Shown: positions 45,277-54,433, counted from the first letter of the stretch. The stretch is 64,000 nucleotides of DNA from Cognatundibacterium aquatile (GCF_014699135.1 NZ_JACOFT010000001.1:372001-436000); one strand, 5' to 3'. Numbers and translations: made by a program. Notes: generated by a model from the letters alone, not told the origin.

Positions 45277-46041
45277 TCAGCTACAGTTTTTCACAGGAAG
45301 TGTCGCTGTTGCGTTGTCGTTTTTCATTTGCTCAGATTCTGCAGTCGTTGCCAGTCGCTGCAATTCTCCAGTTGCCGCGAGCTGACTGATTGTTGTGGCC
45401 AGACTCGCTGCCAACGCTTTATGTTTGATATTCAGATAGTGGTGAGCGGGTTGTACCAGCAAGACGATTTTTTCCGAAACAATGTCATTGATCATTGTTT
45501 TTTTCATTGCCCGGTCTGCGCTATATCTGGAGTCCACCGCGACATCAATACGACCAGCGGTCAACATTTTGAAGAGACTTTCTGATGTATCGGCAAACGT
45601 AATGTCGTTTAGCCCTTCGGTCGCATTTTGCGCATTAATAATTCCGCGCACGACACCAACTCTGAGTGGCTTTAAATCGCTTTTTTTCTGAATAGTCAGA
45701 TTGCGGGTTTTTAATGTGTACGCCAGAGTTTCAACAACAATATAAGGCGGATCAATACGTATTAACTCTGGATGTGATGCTGCGTAATTGGGTGGCCGCA
45801 ATACTTCGCCGTCTATGTTTCCAGCCTTAGCCTCTTTGGTTGCGCGCAGTGGCGGCAGGTTGATAATACAAAACTCCAGCTTCGTCTGTTTGTATACTTC
45901 GCGAAGTATGGATGCTGCAATCATGCCAGTGGCAGAGTCGACGTTGACAGAAATATGTAAATTTCCAGGTGTTTCAGCCGCAACACTTGTTGAAATTAAC
46001 GCCGTCATTATCTGCATCAACAAGTTCATCGTTTGTCTCAT
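45277..46041 (-). CDS. Periplasmic solute-binding protein, SBP_bac_3-like
   Basis: The 254-residue protein has a signal peptide (LLMQIMTALISTSVAAE) and a family 3 binding-protein-like fold: HISVNVDSATGMIAASILREV, GNIDGEVLRPPNY, PLRVGVVRGIIN, AGRIDVAVDSRYSADRAM. No ABC transporter genes accompany it. It lies 131 bases upstream of the porin on the same strand. The start at ATG 46041 gives the best signal peptide; ATG 46029 has a better-spaced GAG. Confidence 0.6.
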   Translation of the reverse strand: MRQTMNLLMQIMTALISTSVAAETPGNLHISVNVDSATGMIAASILREVYKQTKLEFCIINLPPLRATKEAKAGNIDGEVLRPPNYAASHPELIRIDPPYIVVETLAYTLKTRNLTIQKKSDLKPLRVGVVRGIINAQNATEGLNDITFADTSESLFKMLTAGRIDVAVDSRYSADRAMKKTMINDIVSEKIVLLVQPAHHYLNIKHKALAASLATTISQLAATGELQRLATTAESEQMKNDNATATLPVKNCS

Positions 46042-46453
46042 ACCTGAACGCGTTATGTTTAGAATAGTAAGCAATCCCGGATACGTTTCAGCAATTGCAG
46101 AGCATTGTAGTGTTGACGCAGTCGATTGTCGTCTTGTAATCCGACTTGCCCTTTATGGCTATAAATGTTGCCACATTCCTTCGTGTATGGCTGTGGCGTC
46201 GGTACAAATATTTCTGTATCTGTTTATATAGTTACCGCAGGCAAGATTGCTCCCGCCAGCTTCCCGCTGTCTTTCTTTATGCCTGCGTTGATCTGTCCGC
46301 AGGCTTAGATGTCTGCTGCCAGAAGTCATTTTTTTGATCTCGAAAGACTGATAGAAAGTGCGCATTACAGTGGCGACAGGCCGATCAGCACAGCAAGCGT
46401 AATATCATGGCGCTGCGAATTTTTTCGTATCAATCAGTTGATCTATGAGTTTT

Positions 46454-46467
46454 TTGACCCGGATCAA
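46454..46467. promoter_or_regulatory. FNR-type box upstream of nrdD
   Basis: TTGACCCGGATCAA matches the FNR consensus TTGAT-N4-ATCAA in nine of ten defined bases. Its centre is about 100 bases before the nrdD start, fitting anaerobic activation of the class III ribonucleotide reductase. Confidence 0.55.
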
Positions 46468-46501
46468 TGATTTTAAAAAAGCATCAGTCTTCGTTTGACT
46501 A

Positions 46502-46548
46502 TACTATATTTAGTGATTATTCTAAATTCAACTACTAAATATTGTGTA
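46502..46548. promoter_or_regulatory. Two NrdR-type boxes upstream of nrdD
   Basis: TACTATATTTAGTGAT (46502-46517) and TACTAAATATTGTGTA (46533-46548) resemble the NrdR consensus ACACTATATATAGTGT. The 15-base gap (31 bases centre to centre, three helical turns) is the spacing reported for paired NrdR boxes. NrdR represses ribonucleotide reductase genes when dATP is high. The rest of the 46042-46501 gap shows no gene. Confidence 0.75.
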
Positions 46549-46562
46549 TTTGGATAACGATA

Positions 46563-48593
46563 ATGACTGAGCAATTTTGTGAATCGCAGACACAGGTAAT
46601 CAAGCGGGATGGCAGCATCAGCGCATTTGATGCAAAGAAAATTGAATTTGCCCTGCAGCGCGCAGGTCAGGCGAGTGGTGAATTTGATTTATGCGTGGCG
46701 AGTGATTTGTGCGCACAGGTAATGCAAAGTAATGCGATGGTAAACGCTACGCCGCTACTGCATATCGAGCAGATTCAGGACGTAGTCGAATCAGTCATAT
46801 TTGAGTCCGGTTATCGCCAGACCTTGCGCGCCTATATTGTTTATCGCGAACAGCACCAACGTTTGCGGCATGATCAACACACCCTCGTTGATGTCGAGTC
46901 ATCCATCAATGAATACCTGCAGCGTCAGGACTGGCGTGTCAATGCGAATGCCAATCAGGGGTACTCGCTCGGCGGTCTGATTCTGAATGTCTCCGGCAAA
47001 GTCATTGCGAATTACTGGCTGAGTCATGTGTATCCGCCAGAAGTCGGTATGGCACACCGGGAAGCGGATCTGCATATTCATGATCTGGATATGCTGGCTG
47101 GCTACTGCGCCGGATGGTCTTTACGTACCTTGTTGAACGAAGGCTTGAACGGCGTGCCTGGTAAGGTCGAATCTGCGCCGCCAAAACATTTATCGAGCGC
47201 AGTCGGCCAGATCGTGAATTTTCTCGGGACATTGCAAAATGAATGGGCGGGCGCTCAGGCATTCAGTTCTTTCGATACCTATCTGGCGCCTTTCGTGCGC
47301 AAGGATGCATTGAGTTACGCCAGTGTTAAACAGTGTATGCAGGAGCTGATTTACAACCTGAATGTGCCGTCACGCTGGGGCACTCAGACGCCTTTTACGA
47401 ATCTGACTTTCGACTGGGTGTGCCCGGCTGATTTACGTGATCAGATACCTGTGATCGCTGGCATCGAAATGCCATTTTCCTACGGTGAATTACAGGCCGA
47501 AATGGACATGATTAACCGTGCATACATCGAAGTGATGATGGCCGGTGATGCAAAAGGGCGCGCGTTCACCTTTCCTATTCCTACCTATAACATGACCGAG
47601 GATTTTGACTGGTACAGCCCGAACGCCGAACGTCTGTTTGAAATGACGGCACGTTATGGCTTGCCGTATTTTCAGAATTTCATTAACTCTGAACTCAAGC
47701 CGAACATGATACGTTCTATGTGTTGTCGCTTGCAGCTGGATCTGCGTGAATTGCTGAAGCGCGGTAACGGTTTGTTTGGCTCTGCTGAACAGACCGGATC
47801 GCTCGGTGTGGTCACGATTAACTGCGCCCGTCTCGGTTATCGTTATCGAGGTAATGAGTCTGCCTTGCTGACAGCACTGGATCATTTGCTGGAACTCGGA
47901 AAAAACAGCCTGGAAATAAAGCGCAAAGTGATACAGCGGCACATGGATAACGGCCTGTTCCCTTATACCAAGCGCTATCTGGGAACCTTGCGTAATCACT
48001 TTTCGACGCTGGGTGTGAACGGTATCAACGAGATGATACGTAACTTCACTGCCGGTGAAGACGATATCAGCAGCGCTGCTGGCCATGCGATGGCGATCCG
48101 TCTGCTGGATCATATCCGCGCCAGAATGCTGGAATTTCAGGACGAGACCGGCCATATGTACAATCTGGAAGCGACACCTGCGGAAGGAACAACCTACCGT
48201 TTTGCGAAAGAAGACCGCAAGCGCTTTCCGGATATTCTGCAGGCCGGTACGGCCGAGATGCCTTACTACACAAATTCATCACAATTACCGGTCGGCTTTA
48301 CCGAAGATCCATTTGAAGCGCTGGAGCTGCAAGACGATTTGCAGCGTAAATATACTGGCGGCACCGTACTGCATCTGTATATGACCGAAGCCTTATCCAG
48401 TGCAGAAGCATGCCGGCAACTGGTGCAGCGCTCACTGAGCCGTTTCAGGCTGCCGTACATCACAGTAACGCCGACTTTTTCCATTTGTCCTAAGCATGGA
48501 TATCTGCAGGGAAACCATCCATTCTGTCCGAAATGTGATGACGAGATCATTGCCCGCAAACGCATGACAGCCATGCAAACTACCACCAACTAA
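46563..48593 (+). CDS. nrdD: Class III ribonucleotide reductase, large part lacking glycyl-radical end
   Basis: The 676-residue protein makes deoxynucleotides without oxygen. It has an ATP-cone near residues 10-100 (QVIKRDGSISAFDAKKIEFAL), the NrdD ten-stranded barrel with RSMCCRLQLDLRELLKRGNGL and LGVVTINCARLGY, and a C-terminal zinc ribbon (CPKHGYLQGNHPFCPKCD). Ordinary NrdD continues past the ribbon into the RVxGY glycyl-radical loop; here the frame stops at 48593 and the loop is in the next gene. The ATG at 46563 is supported by the ATP-cone; an in-frame ATG at 46542 adds seven residues and overlaps a box. Operon: nrdD, glycyl-radical gene, nrdG. Confidence 0.93.
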   Translation: MTEQFCESQTQVIKRDGSISAFDAKKIEFALQRAGQASGEFDLCVASDLCAQVMQSNAMVNATPLLHIEQIQDVVESVIFESGYRQTLRAYIVYREQHQRLRHDQHTLVDVESSINEYLQRQDWRVNANANQGYSLGGLILNVSGKVIANYWLSHVYPPEVGMAHREADLHIHDLDMLAGYCAGWSLRTLLNEGLNGVPGKVESAPPKHLSSAVGQIVNFLGTLQNEWAGAQAFSSFDTYLAPFVRKDALSYASVKQCMQELIYNLNVPSRWGTQTPFTNLTFDWVCPADLRDQIPVIAGIEMPFSYGELQAEMDMINRAYIEVMMAGDAKGRAFTFPIPTYNMTEDFDWYSPNAERLFEMTARYGLPYFQNFINSELKPNMIRSMCCRLQLDLRELLKRGNGLFGSAEQTGSLGVVTINCARLGYRYRGNESALLTALDHLLELGKNSLEIKRKVIQRHMDNGLFPYTKRYLGTLRNHFSTLGVNGINEMIRNFTAGEDDISSAAGHAMAIRLLDHIRARMLEFQDETGHMYNLEATPAEGTTYRFAKEDRKRFPDILQAGTAEMPYYTNSSQLPVGFTEDPFEALELQDDLQRKYTGGTVLHLYMTEALSSAEACRQLVQRSLSRFRLPYITVTPTFSICPKHGYLQGNHPFCPKCDDEIIARKRMTAMQTTTN

Positions 48594-48609
48594 CCAGAGG
48601 TCATTCATC

Positions 48610-48801
48610 ATGTCATTACTTCATACCGCTCAAACTACAGAAAAACATACCGTTGTACTCAATGACGAAGAACGTCAGCCATGTGAAATATGGACACGGG
48701 TGATGGGTTACCATCGCCCGGTCAGTTCTTTCAACACCGGGAAAAAAGGGGAGTTCTGCGAGCGTACTTATTTCACCGAAAATGCCGCTCAGCTGCGATA
48801 A
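48610..48801 (+). CDS. Stand-alone glycyl-radical subunit of NrdD
   Basis: This 63-residue protein is the missing end of NrdD: TRVMGYHRPVSSFNTGKKGE holds the radical glycine at residue 33 (RVMGY). It has its own ribosome site (AGAGG) and ATG, and a distinct 20-residue N-terminal tail. It lies 16 bases after nrdD in a different frame and seven bases before nrdG. I infer that the polypeptide binds NrdD and is activated by NrdG, forming a two-part catalytic subunit. A simple frameshift is less likely because of the start signals. Confidence 0.8.
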   Translation: MSLLHTAQTTEKHTVVLNDEERQPCEIWTRVMGYHRPVSSFNTGKKGEFCERTYFTENAAQLR

Positions 48802-48808
48802 CCGTGGC

Positions 48809-49507
48809 ATGCGGAACAACCTGAGAATTGGCGGATTCACTCCTTTCAGCGCAACAGATTATCCGGGGAAACTCGCTGCTGTGGTGTTTGTACAAGGATG
48901 TCCCTGGCGTTGTTCCTATTGTCATAATCCACATTTACAGGAACGCGGAACCGCAACGGATCAGACTTGGGAGGTTATCCGTAGTTTTTTGTCACGTCGA
49001 ACCGGATTGATTGATGCGGTCGTTTTCAGCGGCGGCGAAGCGACGATGGATCCCGCTTTAGCATTGGCAATGAAAGAGGTTCGCGAACTCGGTTTTCAGG
49101 TGGGTTTGCACACTGCCTGCATTTATCCCAAACAGTTAGAGCGTGTGTTGCCGTTGCTGAACTGGGTTGGCTTCGACGTTAAGGCACCGTTGGCGGACTA
49201 CGCAGCTATTACCGGTGTGCAGGGCAGCGACCGTGCAGTTCACCAATGCGCAGAAATGATACTTGCCAGCGGCGTTGATTACGAATGCCGGACCACCATA
49301 CATCCGACCTTACTCAGTGAACAGAAAATAATGGCGCTGGCGCTGGAACTGTCGGCAATCGGTGTGCAACATTACGTACTGCAGAAATTCCGCACACAGG
49401 GATGCCAGACAAAGGCTTTGAACCAGGTGCTGATCGCCGATTATCCTTCACTGCCATTGCAGGAAAAAATACGTGAGCTTTTCCCCACATTGCTGATACG
49501 TGCGTAA
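48809..49507 (+). CDS. nrdG: Anaerobic ribonucleotide reductase activase
   Basis: The 232-residue radical-SAM enzyme uses a 4Fe-4S cluster and S-adenosylmethionine to create the glycyl radical. The cluster motif CPWRCSYC (CxxxCxxC) lies near residue 30, followed by VVFSGGEATMDPAL and FDVKAPLADY. Its size matches the longer NrdG type (NrdG2-like) rather than the 154-residue E. coli form. The start is at 48809 (MRNNLRIGGF) or 48782, which overlaps the glycyl-radical gene. Confidence 0.93.
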   Translation: MRNNLRIGGFTPFSATDYPGKLAAVVFVQGCPWRCSYCHNPHLQERGTATDQTWEVIRSFLSRRTGLIDAVVFSGGEATMDPALALAMKEVRELGFQVGLHTACIYPKQLERVLPLLNWVGFDVKAPLADYAAITGVQGSDRAVHQCAEMILASGVDYECRTTIHPTLLSEQKIMALALELSAIGVQHYVLQKFRTQGCQTKALNQVLIADYPSLPLQEKIRELFPTLLIRA

Positions 49508-49541
49508 ACGGGCATGCTGGCCTCACTCAGGCTGGCAATGC

Positions 49542-52070
49542 TCATGGTTCAGGTGTTTGCATGGCAGCACGCGCATTTCCGGGAGCCAGACAGCGGTCTA
49601 TCGTTAACAGCAGGGTATTAATTTCCAGCGGCTTGGTGAGGTAAGAATGGAAACCGGCGTTGAGCCCCTTTTCAATATCCTGACTCATTGCATTCGCTGT
49701 CAATGCAATAAATGTCGTACAACGCAGATGGGTATCGGCTTTCATCTGATGCAATACCGCGTAGCCATCCATCTCTGGCATGTTAATGTCGAGCAGCACA
49801 ATATCCGGCTGATGCTGGTGCGCCAGCTCAATGCCTGCTTGCGGTGTTTGTGCTGTCAGTAATTGCATGCCAGATCGTAAGCCGAGGATTTGTCTGACGA
49901 GTTTCAGATTGACCGGACTATCATCGATATACAGGATGACCGCATTTTTTCCCCAGGCGCAGACTGGTTCGTCAGACAGTTGCGGTACAACATGCATAGG
50001 CGCGGCAGGAATGGCGTCACCTGGAAGCTCAATCCAGAAGCAACTGCCGTGATTTAATTTACTCTCCACGCCGATTTTTCCATGCATCAGTTCGGTCAGT
50101 TTTTGCGTGATCGTCAGACCAATACCTGTGCCTTCAGTATTTCCCAGTTCTACGCCAAGCCGGTTGAATGCCTGAAACAGTTCACCCATCTTATCCGGAT
50201 GAATGCCGATGCCAGTATCGGTCACAGAAAGCCGCATATTTCCGGAAGACTGTATTGCGGCATCGACCTGCACGTTACCACCGGTGTAGTTATATTTGAT
50301 GGCGTTGGACAGCAGATTCAATACAACCTGTTTTAAGCGGACACGATCGGCACGCACGGCGACGGGCGAGGTAATCAGCGATTGCATCGATATTTTTCTT
50401 TCTGCCGCTAACGGGCGGATCAGATCGAAGCATTCTGTAATCAGGTCTTCAAGGTTGACAGGTTCCAGCGACAGGCGCACATGGCCACCTTCTATTTTGG
50501 CCAGTTCCAGCACTTCATTGACGAGCTCCAGCAGATGTCGCCCCCCTTTCAGAATTTCCTGTACATGATCCTGTTGGGCGGGAGTCAGTGGAGCTTCATA
50601 GCCCAGCATCTGGGCGAAGCCGAGAATAGCGTTCAAGGGTGTGCGCAATTCATGGCTCATGCTGGAGAAAAATTCTGACTTTGCCTGATTTGCTTTATCA
50701 GCCGCCTCTCGCGCCAGGGCGAGTTCGTTTCTGCGGGAGATTTCCTGGCTGAAATCAGTCCAGATATTAAAGATGTATTGAATTTCATCAAGATCATTTT
50801 TGATAAAACCGATGTTGCTCATGGTGATGAAAACGGAACTATCTTTGCGCCGGTGCGGCAATTCCCCTACCCAGTTTTTACCGCTTCGGATACACCTGCC
50901 CACTTCCTGCGTAATGTCTTTCGCCTGTGCTTCTGCTAAAGCAAAACTGAAATGCTGGCCGATTATTTCCGCGTCGGTATACCCCAGCATTTTTTCCAGA
51001 GCGTGATTCTGATACAGCAGATAGCCTTTGCCATCGCAGATGCCGACACACTGATTACTGGCATGAAAAACCCGACGGAATAACTCCAGACGGTCTTCTA
51101 TCGCCTTGCGTTCAGTGATGTCGGTGATAAAGGCAGTGAAATAAAAATGTCGTCCTAATTTGTGATGAGTGAAGGTCAGCTCAACTGGAAATTCTGTGCC
51201 GTTTTTATGTAATGCGCTTGTCTCTATGCGTTTATTTAATATCAGTCCCTCACCTAACGCCAGAAAGCGTTTCATTCCGTACTGAAAATACTCGCGGTTT
51301 TTGGGGGGCGTAATAGTGTCATTTAATACCAGCCCCAGCGCTTCGGCCCTTGTCCAGCCCAGCATTTGTTCTGCCCGCGGATTCCAGTCGGATACTCTGC
51401 CCCGGGAGTCGATGGTGATAATCGCGTCCTGTGACGAATTTAAAATTCCCCGCAGCTGAAACTGCGTCTCGTAGATCGTGCGTGCAGACTGATTTGAATA
51501 GTAGCCAACGGCGATAAATGCCATGCTACTGGCCAGCAAGATCAGAATCAGCATGAGTTCCTTGCTGTCACCGGACAGCCATATCGCAACGACAGGAGGC
51601 AGCAGATTGGCGATGATAAATCCGCGCATGGCATGAAACTGTTTTGCTACTGTACTGACCGAAACGGCACTGACGCACAATAGGGTGCCGATAAAAAAGG
51701 CTGGCAGAACGCCGCTGCTGTGAGGAAGTAATAAGACAGGTCCCAGAGACCACGCTGCACCATGCGTCGTTGCCTGTACAAAAAATATTTTCTGCCATTT
51801 TTTGATGGCGGAACCGGACGGTGCTGCCTTTTTAAAGAACTGATATTGCACATGTCCGAGTGCTGCGCTTCCTAATACAGCGGCGATCCAGAGTAACAAT
51901 TGCGGGACGGGAACGATGCCCCAAACGATAGCGCCACCGAAGACCGCAGTAATCACAGCCATCGTCTGATTCAGTGGCTCCTGGCTGTATGTTGCGTACA
52001 GCAGGTGCGCCTCGACATCACATTCCTGATCGTCAGCGGGGCGCAAAGTATTGATTAAAAGATTCTGCAT
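49542..52070 (-). CDS. Hybrid sensor histidine kinase with PAS domains and receiver
   Basis: The 842-residue protein has about six membrane helices (residues 35-200), two PAS domains (about 225-335 and 345-455, SSQDAIITIDSRGRVSDWNP and CDGKGYLLYQNHALE), HisKA with His473 in SHELRTP, an HATPase domain (NLLSNAIKYN, DTGIGI, GTGIGLTITQKL), and a receiver with Asp761 in LLDINMPEMDG. No cognate response regulator or output domain is adjacent. Role unknown. It faces nrdG tail to tail. Confidence 0.93.
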   Translation of the reverse strand: MQNLLINTLRPADDQECDVEAHLLYATYSQEPLNQTMAVITAVFGGAIVWGIVPVPQLLLWIAAVLGSAALGHVQYQFFKKAAPSGSAIKKWQKIFFVQATTHGAAWSLGPVLLLPHSSGVLPAFFIGTLLCVSAVSVSTVAKQFHAMRGFIIANLLPPVVAIWLSGDSKELMLILILLASSMAFIAVGYYSNQSARTIYETQFQLRGILNSSQDAIITIDSRGRVSDWNPRAEQMLGWTRAEALGLVLNDTITPPKNREYFQYGMKRFLALGEGLILNKRIETSALHKNGTEFPVELTFTHHKLGRHFYFTAFITDITERKAIEDRLELFRRVFHASNQCVGICDGKGYLLYQNHALEKMLGYTDAEIIGQHFSFALAEAQAKDITQEVGRCIRSGKNWVGELPHRRKDSSVFITMSNIGFIKNDLDEIQYIFNIWTDFSQEISRRNELALAREAADKANQAKSEFFSSMSHELRTPLNAILGFAQMLGYEAPLTPAQQDHVQEILKGGRHLLELVNEVLELAKIEGGHVRLSLEPVNLEDLITECFDLIRPLAAERKISMQSLITSPVAVRADRVRLKQVVLNLLSNAIKYNYTGGNVQVDAAIQSSGNMRLSVTDTGIGIHPDKMGELFQAFNRLGVELGNTEGTGIGLTITQKLTELMHGKIGVESKLNHGSCFWIELPGDAIPAAPMHVVPQLSDEPVCAWGKNAVILYIDDSPVNLKLVRQILGLRSGMQLLTAQTPQAGIELAHQHQPDIVLLDINMPEMDGYAVLHQMKADTHLRCTTFIALTANAMSQDIEKGLNAGFHSYLTKPLEINTLLLTIDRCLAPGNARAAMQTPEP

Positions 52071-52690
52071 GCCTGTTTTTTATATTTTCGGATCGCATGT
52101 TTATTGATCAGGTTTTCATGGGCTTTGGTGTGTATGTGCCACACATCATTCCATTGTAATTCTTTAAAATAATTGCCAATGTGAAATTTGGTCAAAAAAG
52201 CAGTAATCTGAAACGCGATGCCGTCATATGTCGGTATGATCAAGTGACAATATCGGCAGATGTTCAGCTCAAGGTAAACCGTTGTCCGTGAGTGGAGCCG
52301 AGGGACATCTTTTTTGAATTAGGCTGATCTGTCTTTTTAAAAATGTTATAAATGCAAAGCGGAATGACGACAGCGTGCTGTGAAGACATTGCTTGCGTCG
52401 GAAAATAGAATAAATCGAATAGATCGGAGACCTATACATCCTGTATCTGTGGATGGCAGCAGGGTTCAGCGCTTGCCATGAATAAATGAGGGTGGGAACT
52501 TTCCCCAAATACAACAGATACACTGCGTGACCTCCATTTGTTATTTCTTCCAGTACCTTGCATTTGTTTTAGTAATCAACAGTCAGTGTCGTAGCAGTAT
52601 CTGGTTTCAGGCATTTGCTGTCAGGCGTACAACTGGTATGTGCGCAGACAGCCGGTAATTTTTCTCAGATTGATGGTCGGAGTTTTTTGC
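52071..52690. other. Non-coding interval between divergent genes
   Basis: The 620 bases between the hybrid kinase and the diguanylate cyclase hold no convincing gene. GTCC...GGAC around 52283-52310 followed by six T residues may form a weak hairpin. GCCGATA occurs on the minus strand at 52251-52257, resembling a flagellar sigma-28 minus-10 element, but no matching minus-35 is present. No c-di-GMP riboswitch is recognised. Confidence 0.4.
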
Positions 52691-53863
52691 ATGTCTGTTA
52701 TGAAGACACTCATCAGGTACAGCCTTGATCTGGTACTCGGATCGGGAAAGGCGATGCGCATCCGTACCAGCCAGTTTGTACTTGCCGCATTGCTGATGCT
52801 GGCGAGCATTGGTGTCTTATTTTTCATGAAATCGGTGGGTATTGGCGGGATGGGCGACGTGCGATTGTGGGCCGCCTGTTCAACCGCAGGTCTGATGATC
52901 GTGTATGCGCTGATACGCAGTGGCTATTCCTTGCGCTGGGCTGATCCTTCATTGGCATTTGTGCAGATGCTGTTTGCGATTGCCTGCAATGCTGCAGCGT
53001 TCGCGCTGGCCGGTGATGGCCGGGGCGTGACCTTACCGTTGCTGGCCGTGATTCTGATGTTCGGCATGTTTGGTTTATCCATACAGCAGGTGATTACCGT
53101 TGCGGTGTACGGCCTGATGCTGTTTGCTGAAGCGATTCTTTTTTCTCTGCTGCGGGAGACAGAAAGAACGACCTACTATTTGTATGGTGCCTACTATTTC
53201 ATGGTGGTGATTGTGCTTGCTAGTTCCACTTTTTTGACCTGGCGACTGTGCGAAATGCGTGAGCACATGCGGCATCAGAAGCTGCAACTGACACAGGCGC
53301 TGGAAAAAATTCAGCAAACCGCTAACTATGATGAACTTACCGGTGCAGCAAACCGGCGGCATATGCTGCAACTGATACAGTACGAAAGCCAGCGTTCCGA
53401 TCGTTCTGCGAACCCGTTGCTGGTAGCGATGCTGGACATCGATTATTTCAAACGCATCAATGATACTTATGGTCATCAGGCCGGCGATGTCGCATTACAG
53501 AAATTTACTAAAACCGTGCAGGAAAAAATCCGCGTTACCGATACTCTGGCACGCTGGGGCGGTGAGGAATTTCTGATTTTACTGACAGAGACTGAACTCG
53601 ACGTCGGACTGATTTGCCTGGAACGTGTGCGTGCCGCAGTCGCAGCCGATGTTGTCAAATTCGCCGGTTCATGGATCAGTCTGACCGTCTCTATCGGTGT
53701 GACCAGATACCAGCCAGGAGAGGCGTTCGAGAAAACTCTCACCCGTGCCGACGAGGCACTGTATGCAGCAAAAGCACAGGGCAGAAATCAGATCGTTTGT
53801 CTGCAGCAATCGGCAGACACGGTTGATTCTATGCCTGACATAAGTAAAGTGAAGGCTGGGTGA
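52691..53863 (+). CDS. Diguanylate cyclase (GGDEF)
   Basis: The 390-residue protein has an N-terminal sensor of about six membrane helices (to residue 195) and a C-terminal GGDEF domain. The active-site loop reads RWGGEEF, and RVTD lies five residues before it, matching the RxxD inhibitory site, so the enzyme is likely active and feedback-inhibited. It makes cyclic di-GMP. The start MSVMKT at 52691 follows GGAG; the frame is open to 52640. It is monocistronic. Confidence 0.92.
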   Translation: MSVMKTLIRYSLDLVLGSGKAMRIRTSQFVLAALLMLASIGVLFFMKSVGIGGMGDVRLWAACSTAGLMIVYALIRSGYSLRWADPSLAFVQMLFAIACNAAAFALAGDGRGVTLPLLAVILMFGMFGLSIQQVITVAVYGLMLFAEAILFSLLRETERTTYYLYGAYYFMVVIVLASSTFLTWRLCEMREHMRHQKLQLTQALEKIQQTANYDELTGAANRRHMLQLIQYESQRSDRSANPLLVAMLDIDYFKRINDTYGHQAGDVALQKFTKTVQEKIRVTDTLARWGGEEFLILLTETELDVGLICLERVRAAVAADVVKFAGSWISLTVSIGVTRYQPGEAFEKTLTRADEALYAAKAQGRNQIVCLQQSADTVDSMPDISKVKAG

Positions 53864-54015
53864 ATATTCACTGGTAAGTCGAGCCACCACTAGTAGTAGC
53901 TTGTTATCTCCAATGCTGTTCAACCGGTATAACAAAAGCGGCTGCTGTCTTCCCCGTCTATCCGATAGCTACATTTACTTGCGGTAATGACGCCTTTTCC
54001 AATATGGAAAGCGGC

Positions 54016-54165
54016 TTAATTCAAAGCGATCACTGCTTGGCCCTCTCCTTTGCGCTGATAGTTCACTTTCAATTTGCCTGTTCTGATGTCGTCGTCTCGA
54101 CGTAGTCCGTACAGCATCTGCACGAGTTCTCTTCTAACCCAAATTTTTACAGTTTGTTTACAGCT
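54016..54165 (-). pseudogene. Possible gene remnant before kdp operon
   Basis: A minus-strand frame without start reads RRELVQMLYGLRRDDDIRTG then KLKVNYQRKGEGQAVIALN and stops at TAA 54018-54016. It looks like the end of a protein, of unknown family. It overlaps the KdpE-like operator. The rest of the gap (53864-54242) shows no gene. Confidence 0.25.
54146..54162 (+). promoter_or_regulatory. KdpE-like operator
   Basis: TTTACA-GTTTG-TTTACA is a direct repeat with an 11-base period. It resembles the E. coli KdpE site (TTTATA-N5-TTTACA) in position and layout, upstream of the kdp genes. The match includes the preceding ATT and the following GC-rich bases. Confidence 0.7.
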
Positions 54166-54242
54166 TCACCCAGAGTTTTAACAAAACTCTTAGACCCTTT
54201 TGTCTATTCTCCACAGTGTGGAAAAACCGGAAGAGGTATGTG

Positions 54243-54347
54243 ATGGAATTGTTGACGGACATTCTTTATGCAGGCGGGATAGTCATCTGTTTTTTGATGA
54301 TCTGGGTCCTGATGTTGGTGTGTGAAAAATTAGGAGCGAAGTCATGA
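54243..54347 (+). CDS. 34-residue membrane protein before kdpF
   Basis: MELLTDILYAGGIVICFLMI continues as one membrane helix and ends VCEKLGAKS. It has a strong ribosome site (AAGAGGT) and its stop overlaps the kdpF start (ATGA). The layout makes it the first gene of the operon. I do not recognise a characterised family; small proteins ahead of kdpF occur in some bacteria. A second small stabilising subunit of the Kdp complex is an inference. Confidence 0.65.
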   Translation: MELLTDILYAGGIVICFLMIWVLMLVCEKLGAKS

Positions 54348-54433
54348 ACATGTTTTATATCGGCGGTGCGTTAATTGCCGCAGGTTTGTTGGTGTATCTG
54401 GTGATCGCGTTATTGAACGCAGAGGAACTGTGA
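54344..54433 (+). CDS. kdpF: K+-transporting ATPase, F subunit
   Basis: The 29-residue protein MNMFYIGGALIAAGLLVYLV continues with IALLNAEEL, the single-helix KdpF pattern, and sits directly before kdpA, overlapping it by one base (TGATG). KdpF stabilises the KdpABC complex. It is too short for usual gene calls. Confidence 0.88.
   Translation: MNMFYIGGALIAAGLLVYLVIALLNAEEL

Noticed and set aside
47490..48155. 221-codon minus-strand frame
   Set aside because: It is antisense to nrdD, with no start signal and no family features.
52071..52690. c-di-GMP riboswitch before the diguanylate cyclase
   Set aside because: GEMM-type conserved segments were not found.
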